From positions 1-23,630 of the forward strand of contig JAVHSE010000003.1 in NCBI GenBank assembly GCA_036172015.1: a stretch of 23,630 nt of DNA. The letters run 5' to 3'. Positions 19,043-23,630 of the stretch are shown here, in pieces. Origin of the DNA: UBA7396 sp036172015. Its GTDB lineage: Bacteria; Patescibacteriota; Gracilibacteria; BD1-5; UBA6164. The stretch's first letter is position 1. Every line of letters starts with the position of its first letter. A model generated the notes under the pieces. It had not been told where the DNA came from, did no database searches, and worked only from the letters and a program-made list of their open reading frames with translations. Position numbers and translations under genes: made by a program.

Positions 19043-21678
19043 TTATATTTTCCCTCAATCATAATAAATAAAATTTTTATCTTTAAAATAATGACTTTCA
19101 TCAAATTTTTCAAAACTTCCAGGGTCAACTCATTCTAATTTTTTTCAATCATAATAAACAAAATTTTTATCTTTATAATACTTTTCATCAAATTTTTCAA
19201 AACTTCTAGGATCAGCTCATTCTAATTTTTTTCAATCATAATACACAAAATTTTTATCTTTATAATAATCTCCATAAATATTTTCAAAAGTTTCAGAATN
19301 NNNNNNNNNNNNNNNNNNNNNNNNNNNNNNNNNNNNNNNNNNNNNNNNNNNNNNNNNNNNNNNNNNNNNNNNNNNNNNNNNNNNNNNNNNNNNNNNNNNA
19401 AAATTTTTATCTTTATAATAATCTCCATAAATATTTTCAAAAGTTTCAGAATCAACTCAATCCACCTTTTTTCAATTATAATAAATAAAATTTTTATCTT
19501 TATAATAAATAAAATTTTTATCTTTATAATAAATGTCATATTTATCATAATCAATTTTTTTAAAAGTTTCAGAATCAGCTCAATCCACTTTTTTTCAATC
19601 ATAATAAACAAAATTTTTATCTTTATAATAAATATCATCTTTATTATAATATCCATAAATATATTCAAAAGTTTCAGAATCAGCTCAATCTACTTTTTTT
19701 CAATCATAATAAACAAAATTTTTATCTTTATAATAATCTCCATAAATATTTTCAAAAGTTTCAGAATCACCTCCTTCAACCTTTTTTCAATCATAATACA
19801 CAAAATTTATATTTTTAAAATATTCATCATACTTATTATCATCATCATCATAATCATCATCATAATCCTTATTATGATAATTATATATTTTGTGAAAATT
19901 TTTAGAATCAGCTCCTTCAACCTTTTTTCAATCATAATAAACAAAATTTTTATCTTTATGATAATTTTTATCAATTTTTTCAAAAGTTTCATAATCTGCT
20001 CAATCTATCTTTCTTCACCACTTTACATCAAAGGTGTAATTTTTATCTTTATAAGAATTATTACCAATTTTCTCAAAACTTCTAGGATCAGCTCACTCTA
20101 ATTTCCATCAATATAAATTGTAAACAAAATTCTTATCTTTATAATAATTTTCATCAAATATTTCAAAAGTTTCAGGATCAGATCACTTTAATATCCGTCA
20201 AGATAAATCATACACAAAATTTTTATCTTTATAATACTTTTCATTAAATATTTCAAAAGTGTCTGCATCAATCCATTCTAATTTTTTTCAATAATAATAC
20301 ACAAAATTTTTATCTTTATAATACTTTTCATCAATTTTTTTAAAAGTTTCAGGATTAGCTCATTCTAATATCAATCAATTAAATTTATAAACAAATTTTT
20401 TATCTTTAAAATAATTTTCATCAATTTCTTCAATATTTTCTAAATCAACTCATTTTATTTTCTCGCTATAATTATAAACAAAATTTTTATCTTTATAATA
20501 ATAATTACCAATTCTTTTAAAAGTCCCAGGGTCAGCTCATTCTAATATCAATATTTTATTATATTCTCAAAATCTATAAACAAAATTTTTATCTTTAAAA
20601 TAATGACTTTCATCAAATTTTTCAAAACTTCCAGGGTCAACTCATTCTAATTTTTTTCAATCATAATACACAAAATTTTTATCTTTATAATACTTTTCAT
20701 CAAATTTTTCAAAACTTCCAGGGTCAACTCATTCTAATTTTTTTCAATCATAATACACAAAATTTTTATCTTTATAATACTTTTCATCAATTTTTTCAAA
20801 ACTTCTAGGATCAGCTCACTCTAATATTAATTTATTATATTCATAGGTGGAAAATTTATAAACAAAATTTTTATCTTTAAAATAATTTTCATCAAATCTT
20901 TCAAAAGATTCTCAATCTATTCAAATATTTTTTTAGATCAATAATATAAGTTATTTTTAATACGAATATATTCTCAATTTCAATAAACATATATATCTTT
21001 AATAGTTAAATCTTTAAATTTATACAAAGATATACTTTCTACAAAGTATCATCCATCTATAAAAGATCCCGAATCATTATTATAATCTTTAAATATATAA
21101 TCTCAATCAAATTCTAAGAAATCATTCTCACTAGTATAATTCGTTTTACTAATAGAAGATTGATTTACATAACTATCATAATCATATCAGTCATAAGCAG
21201 GATGATACAATCAATTATTTTCAGGACCATCTCACCATTCACTTTTTCTTTCTAAACTGTTTATATAATCATCGTGTTCATTTCAATGTTCTTCATATCA
21301 ATTTTTCATATAATAATAAATATTTTTCCCGTCATCATATAATCCTTGTCAAATCGGTTTTAATTGTTCCATTAATATTTCATAATTATTAATAGTTCCA
21401 TGTCAAAATTCATCTCTAACTTCCTCAAACCTTTTTCTTAACATTTCCTCATCATTTTTAATTTGATATCCGTTTACAAAATGACACTCATGATGACATC
21501 TTTCACAAATACTCACAATATCCTCTTCTTTTTCACTTCATCTTCTTTCATAAGAGAGATGATGAACGATAGTTGCTGGTTCTCAACAACATTCACATTC
21601 AGGGTGTTCACTTAATTTCACTTGTTTTATTGCTTTCCAAGCATATGAATTCAAATATTCTTTATAATTATTTTCCAT
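19043..21678 (-). CDS. HNH endonuclease-DKNYY repeat protein (frameshift and assembly gap)
   Basis: N-terminal HNH nuclease domain: CECCGEPATIVHHLSYERR, then DIVSICERCHHECHF, with two zinc CxxC knuckles and the His-His metal/catalytic pair. A 170-residue Asn/Asp/Tyr-rich linker follows, then about 19 DKNYY-type repeats of roughly 29-30 residues with consensus SFEKFDEKYYKDKNFVYYDG. The frame changes by -1 nt inside a seven-base A run (20928-20934): upstream it ends in a TAG at 20917-20919, while adding one A joins YYGSKK to NIGIDGESFE perfectly. A 100-N gap (19300-19399) lies inside the repeats, so true length is uncertain; the flanks stay in frame if a 53-bp overlap is collapsed. One repeat has an Asp/Tyr-rich insert (DYDDDYDDDDNKYDEYF). 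The stop is TAA 19045-19043. DKNYY repeats have no established function; a nuclease effector or surface-linked role is inference only. Confidence 0.8.
19050..20935 (-). repeat. Tandem DKNYY-type coding repeats, about 19 units
   Basis: Unit of about 87-90 bp encoding YYKDKNFVYYDGKKLE...D.SFEKFDE. The KDKNF core recurs near 20873, 20768, 20678, 20591, 20489, 20402, 20312, 20225, 20135, 20042, 19952, 19811, 19724, 19617, 19509, 19487, 19409, 19256, 19168 and 19078, some units being inserted or doubled. Units near 20591-20770 and near 19080-19250 are almost identical, pointing to recent duplication or gene conversion. Confidence 0.85.
19300..19399. other. 100-N scaffold gap inside the repeat array
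   Basis: Exactly 100 N. The 53 bp before it (19247-19299) equal the 53 bp after it (19400-19452). Here the match may be a contig overlap or simply two near-identical repeat units, so the number of missing repeats is unknown. Confidence 0.8.
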
Positions 21679-21707
21679 ATTTAAAATTTGTAAATATATA
21701 TACTTCA

Positions 21708-21736
21708 ATTATAGTCTATTTTCCTAAAATTCAAAA
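21708..21736 (-). promoter_or_regulatory. Promoter of the HNH/DKNYY-led operon
   Basis: On the minus strand TTTTGA (21736-21731), 17-nt spacer and perfect TATAAT (21713-21708), giving a leader of about 23 nt before the ATG at 21678. It faces away from the + strand promoter at 21752-21780. Confidence 0.5.
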
Positions 21737-21751
21737 AATGTTTTAAAATAA

Positions 21752-21780
21752 TTTTCACATTTTTTATTATTTTATATAAT
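21752..21780 (+). promoter_or_regulatory. Promoter of the DUF3800-like gene
   Basis: TTTTCA (21752-21757), 17-nt spacer and TATAAT (21775-21780), about 31 nt before the ATG at 21812. Forms a divergent promoter pair with the minus-strand operon. Confidence 0.5.
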
Positions 21781-21811
21781 AAAGACCAATTTTAAAGAAT
21801 AATCAAAAAAG

Positions 21812-22419
21812 ATGATAATATATTTAGATGAATCAAAAAAATTATGAGAATGAGAAATAGTTTTTGGAGGTTTTATAACAAAACATAATACAAACTATAT
21901 AAATAAATATGTTTTAAAAAAGAAAATAGAGTATTGATTTAAAAATATAGATTTAGAGCTAAAATGAGCCGAAGACAGTTGAAATATTTTTTATGAAAAA
22001 ATGATAAAAGATAAAAATTTTCATATTATCTCAAATAATATACTTTGAATAACTATAAAATGATATTATAAAGATGATAAAAATTGATATATAAATATAT
22101 TTCTCTCATGATTTCAAAAATATATAATGCTTTAATAAATTATAACAAAGATATTACCATTATAGCTGATAATGTAAGACTTGGAAAAAATATTAGAAAA
22201 GTAGAATTAGAAATAGAACAAGCATTGAATAAAAACTTTCCTCTTCAAAATAAACATAAATTTAATTTTGCAAATTCTAAATCTTTTGGATGACTTCAAA
22301 TAGCAGATATTATTTCTTATGAACTCAGACAAGTGAATATAAATAAAATGAAAGATTTTGATGAGTTTATATCAAATAATACATTTAATATAAATTTAAG
22401 AGAAATAATTGAAATTTAA
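21812..22419 (+). CDS. DUF3800-like protein with one frameshift
   Basis: About 202 codons in two frames. The start MIIYLDESKKLGEGEIVFGG has the YLDES/G motif that opens DUF3800 proteins (predicted RNase H-like fold, common in mobile and defence regions), and the C-terminal SFGGLQIADIISYELRQ has the matching GLQxAD motif. The first frame runs from 21812 until it meets TAA shortly after 22118. The second, starting in effect at the A5 run 22116-22120, carries KIYNALINYNKDITIIADNVRLGK to the TAA at 22417-22419. One added A in that run joins GFQK to IYNAL. It is therefore a recent pseudogene, a sequencing or assembly error, or a gene needing slippage. It is divergent from the HNH/DKNYY gene. Conserved acidic residues are kept in both halves, which argues against long-standing decay. 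Confidence 0.7.
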
Positions 22420-22430
22420 ACAAAAAAAAG

Positions 22431-22499
22431 AGTTTAGAAGGCTTGTACTTCATAGAATATGACCGTATTGTCTATACTCTCCACACAACTTACTAAACT
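22431..22499. other. Long imperfect hairpin, candidate structured RNA or terminator
   Basis: Perfect outer arms AGTTTAG / CTAAACT (22431-22437 and 22493-22499) enclose further pairing (AAG and TTGT with their complements after a 2-nt bulge, then ATAGA / TCTAT). On the + strand it begins 11 nt after the DUF3800-like stop and is followed by TTTTGT; on the minus strand it is followed by CTCTTTTTTTT, which looks even more like an intrinsic terminator. It is tRNA-sized but lacks a T-loop and anticodon arm of normal shape. Confidence 0.45.
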
Positions 22500-22564
22500 T
22501 TTGTAACTACATTATATACTATTTTTCTTAAAATCAAAATTTTTTTATTTAAAAATTAAATATT

Positions 22565-22666
22565 TTAGAATTTATAAATAAAAGTTTTTGTTTCCGCATA
22601 ATCCCACTTTAAAAGAGAGTCATATTCTTCAATTTCTGATTTTGCTCTCTGTTTATTTTTGCAAAT
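22565..22666 (-). pseudogene. Orphan coding-like fragment
   Basis: A 33-codon stop-bounded stretch with no start codon, encoding ...QRAKSEIEEYDSLLKWDYAE... and ending at TAA. It has G/C-containing codons (GCG, TGG) unlike the surrounding A/T-rich spacer and a protein-like composition, so it may be the 3' remnant of a lost gene. Nothing else is recognised in 22500-22711 except the promoter of the next gene. Confidence 0.2.
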
Positions 22667-22686
22667 TTTTTAAAAATAATTATATT
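22659..22686 (+). promoter_or_regulatory. Possible promoter of the zeta-like gene
   Basis: TTGCAA (22659-22664), 16-nt spacer and TATATT (22681-22686), about 26 nt before the ATG at 22712. Confidence 0.4.
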
Positions 22687-22711
22687 TTATTTGTATTTTA
22701 AATTAAATAAT

Positions 22712-23188
22712 ATGAATAAAGAATTAGAAAAAGAGGCTTTTAATTGGGCAAAAGAAAATAGAAAAAGAATTGTAAAAGAAATTTTGTTAAAATATGATAA
22801 TGAGTATTTTAAATCAAAACAAATAATTTTTTTATCTGGTTCACCATGAGCTTGAAAAACAGAAGTTATAAACTGAATGATGGAAGAATGATTTAGTAAA
22901 TTCTTTTTTCATGTTGATTTAGATGAAATAAGAAAAATTATTCCATGATATAGATGAGATGAATCCGATAGTTTTCATAAATGAGTTATTAAAATAATGG
23001 AATTGCTTTTAGATGAGATTTTTAGAAAGTGAATAAGTATAATACTTGATTGAACTTTTGGAAGTAAAAAAGTATCACAAAAAAATATTGATAAAGCTAT
23101 ATCAAAAGGGTATGATATTAAAATTTATTATATAAAATTTGACCCTATATTAACCCGGAAATTCACATTATGAACTAAAATAGCATAA
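22712..23188 (+). pseudogene. Zeta-toxin-family P-loop kinase, C-terminally truncated
   Basis: 158 aa. IIFLSGSPGAGKTEV (Walker A, residues 43-50, both glycines after Pro encoded by UGA), HVDLDEIRKIIPGYRG and IILDGTFGS identify the zeta toxin / polynucleotide-kinase-like AAA fold; zeta toxins phosphorylate UDP-N-acetylglucosamine, but related chromosomal proteins differ in substrate. Homologues continue past the DP..AW.FT segment with a basic R...GR region. Here KFDPILT-(CGG)-KFTL is followed at once by the inverted repeat of an inserted element, and the frame stops at TAA 23186-23188. The single CGG codon stands where the family has tryptophan. No epsilon-like antitoxin gene is adjacent. The lost C-terminus probably makes it inactive. 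Confidence 0.75.
23173..23186 (+). repeat. Left terminal inverted repeat
   Basis: AACTAAAATAGCAT, exact complement of 23564-23577; it overlaps the last codons of the truncated zeta-like gene. Confidence 0.7.
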
Positions 23189-23207
23189 CTTTTTCAAAAA
23201 ACAGACC

Positions 23208-23366
23208 TTAGAATAAGCTTATTTGTGAGCTAATTCAAGGTTTTATAGTTACTTTTCAGAAATAGAACTTCATTTTTCTAATAAATTGCATATAGTATGC
23301 TAAGAAATTAGTAATAGAATTTCTATTAAATTTTAAAGTTTTTTCTTTTAAAAAAGACTTTATTTT
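23208..23366 (-). pseudogene. C-terminal-like ORF remnant inside the element
   Basis: 53 codons between stops: KSFLKEKTLKFNRNS, then FLAYYMQFIRKMKFYFG, ending SSQISLF at TAA 23210-23208. It has no start of its own before an internal Met. Basic and aromatic-rich as in transposase C-termini, but no family can be named. Confidence 0.35.
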
Positions 23367-23388
23367 TTACATATCTTCTAGTATGGTT

Positions 23389-23571
23389 CTAAAAAATTTC
23401 TTTTCTGGTTTTTTCATTCAAAAACTGACTGACTTGACAGTATTTACTATTATATGTTTCAGTATATCTATTTTCATAATAATAAGAGTTAATATATAAT
23501 ACACTCTCATTATATCCTCCTTGGCTTTGTCAAGTTTTTTTGGCTCTTTTTATGAAAATTTTAATGCTATT
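23389..23571 (-). pseudogene. N-terminal-like ORF remnant inside the element
   Basis: About 60 codons from inside the right inverted repeat to a TAG at 23391-23389: KRAKKTGQSQGGYNES, then INSYYYENRYTETYN and NEKTRKEIF. It has no ATG. Reading past the TAG gives NHTRRYVKNKVFFKRKNF, so a nonsense change is possible. In another frame an ATG preceded by AAGGAGG opens a 47-codon frame ending EKKFFRTILEDM. The true frame is undecided. The last bases, 23578-23630, show nothing recognisable. Confidence 0.35.
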
Positions 23572-23630
23572 TTAGTTAAATAAATGAAATAGTTTAACTT
23601 GTTCAGATACAACACTTTGAGCTGATACTA

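Larger units (their letters stand above)
23173..23577 (-). mobile_element. IR-bounded 405-bp element, probable decayed insertion sequence
   Basis: Perfect 14-bp terminal inverted repeats AACTAAAATAGCAT (23173-23186) and ATGCTATTTTAGTT (23564-23577). Two minus-strand open stretches lie between them in an order expected for one transposase read from right to left: an N-terminal-like piece just inside the right repeat and a C-terminal-like piece ending about 20 bp from the left repeat. The left repeat sits exactly where the zeta-like gene is cut. No convincing target-site duplication is seen, and the transposase family is not recognised. Confidence 0.55.

Noticed and set aside
19222..19668. Ile/Lys-rich minus-strand open frame across the second gap
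   Set aside because: Wrong frame of the repeat array; the neighbouring frame gives the conserved KDKNFVYYDG units.
19050..20935. Regularly spaced repeats resembling a CRISPR array
   Set aside because: Period is about 87-90 bp, units vary gradually, and all keep one reading frame encoding DKNYY-type repeats; no cas genes nearby.
22431..22499. tRNA-sized hairpin with a 7-bp acceptor-like stem
   Set aside because: No T-loop consensus, no recognisable anticodon arm and no CCA or normal D arm on either strand.

Overview
The window comes from a bacterium that reads UGA as glycine (translation table 25), the code of the Gracilibacteria/Absconditabacteria (BD1-5/SR1) branch of the Candidate Phyla Radiation. 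Under the standard code almost every gene here is broken. With UGA=Gly the frames run full length and UGA falls on invariant glycines, such as both P-loop glycines of the zeta-type kinase, one P-loop glycine of the helicase and the GG of ClpP. The DNA is very A+T rich. No plausible start has a clear Shine-Dalgarno sequence, and several promoters lie so close to the start that leaders would be about 10-25 nt. The sequence does not decide between the two phyla.

Positions 63-10166 (+ strand) are core genome: topA, then a six-gene operon (2416-9449) related to group 4 membrane [NiFe] hydrogenases and complex I (order HyfI-, HyfB-, HyfC-, HyfE-, HyfF-, HyfG-like), then clpP. The operon is the most interesting part. 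Its membrane subunits look intact, but the small subunit has lost all four ligands of the proximal [4Fe-4S] cluster and the large subunit has lost all four [NiFe] cysteines. There is no ferredoxin-type subunit. It looks like a redox-silent, Ehr-like relative of these complexes.

A bidirectional terminator (10171-10200) separates this from minus-strand genes: a giant GT-C-like membrane protein (10203-13649) and a PcrA/UvrD helicase (13837-16026). Between them is a 100-N scaffold gap flanked by an exact 55-bp duplication, best read as two overlapping contig ends.

Positions 16200-23630 are accessory DNA. On the minus strand, probably one transcription unit, lie an HNH-nuclease protein with about 19 DKNYY-type repeats (interrupted by a second 100-N gap and one frameshift), a small lipoprotein, an FGE/C-type-lectin-like protein, and a degenerate adenine methyltransferase-like protein fused to an AlbA_2 (Schlafen-like) domain. 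Divergently on the + strand are a DUF3800-like gene (one frameshift) and a zeta-toxin-family kinase gene cut short by a 405-bp element with 14-bp inverted repeats carrying minus-strand ORF remnants. No tRNA, rRNA or CRISPR array was seen.
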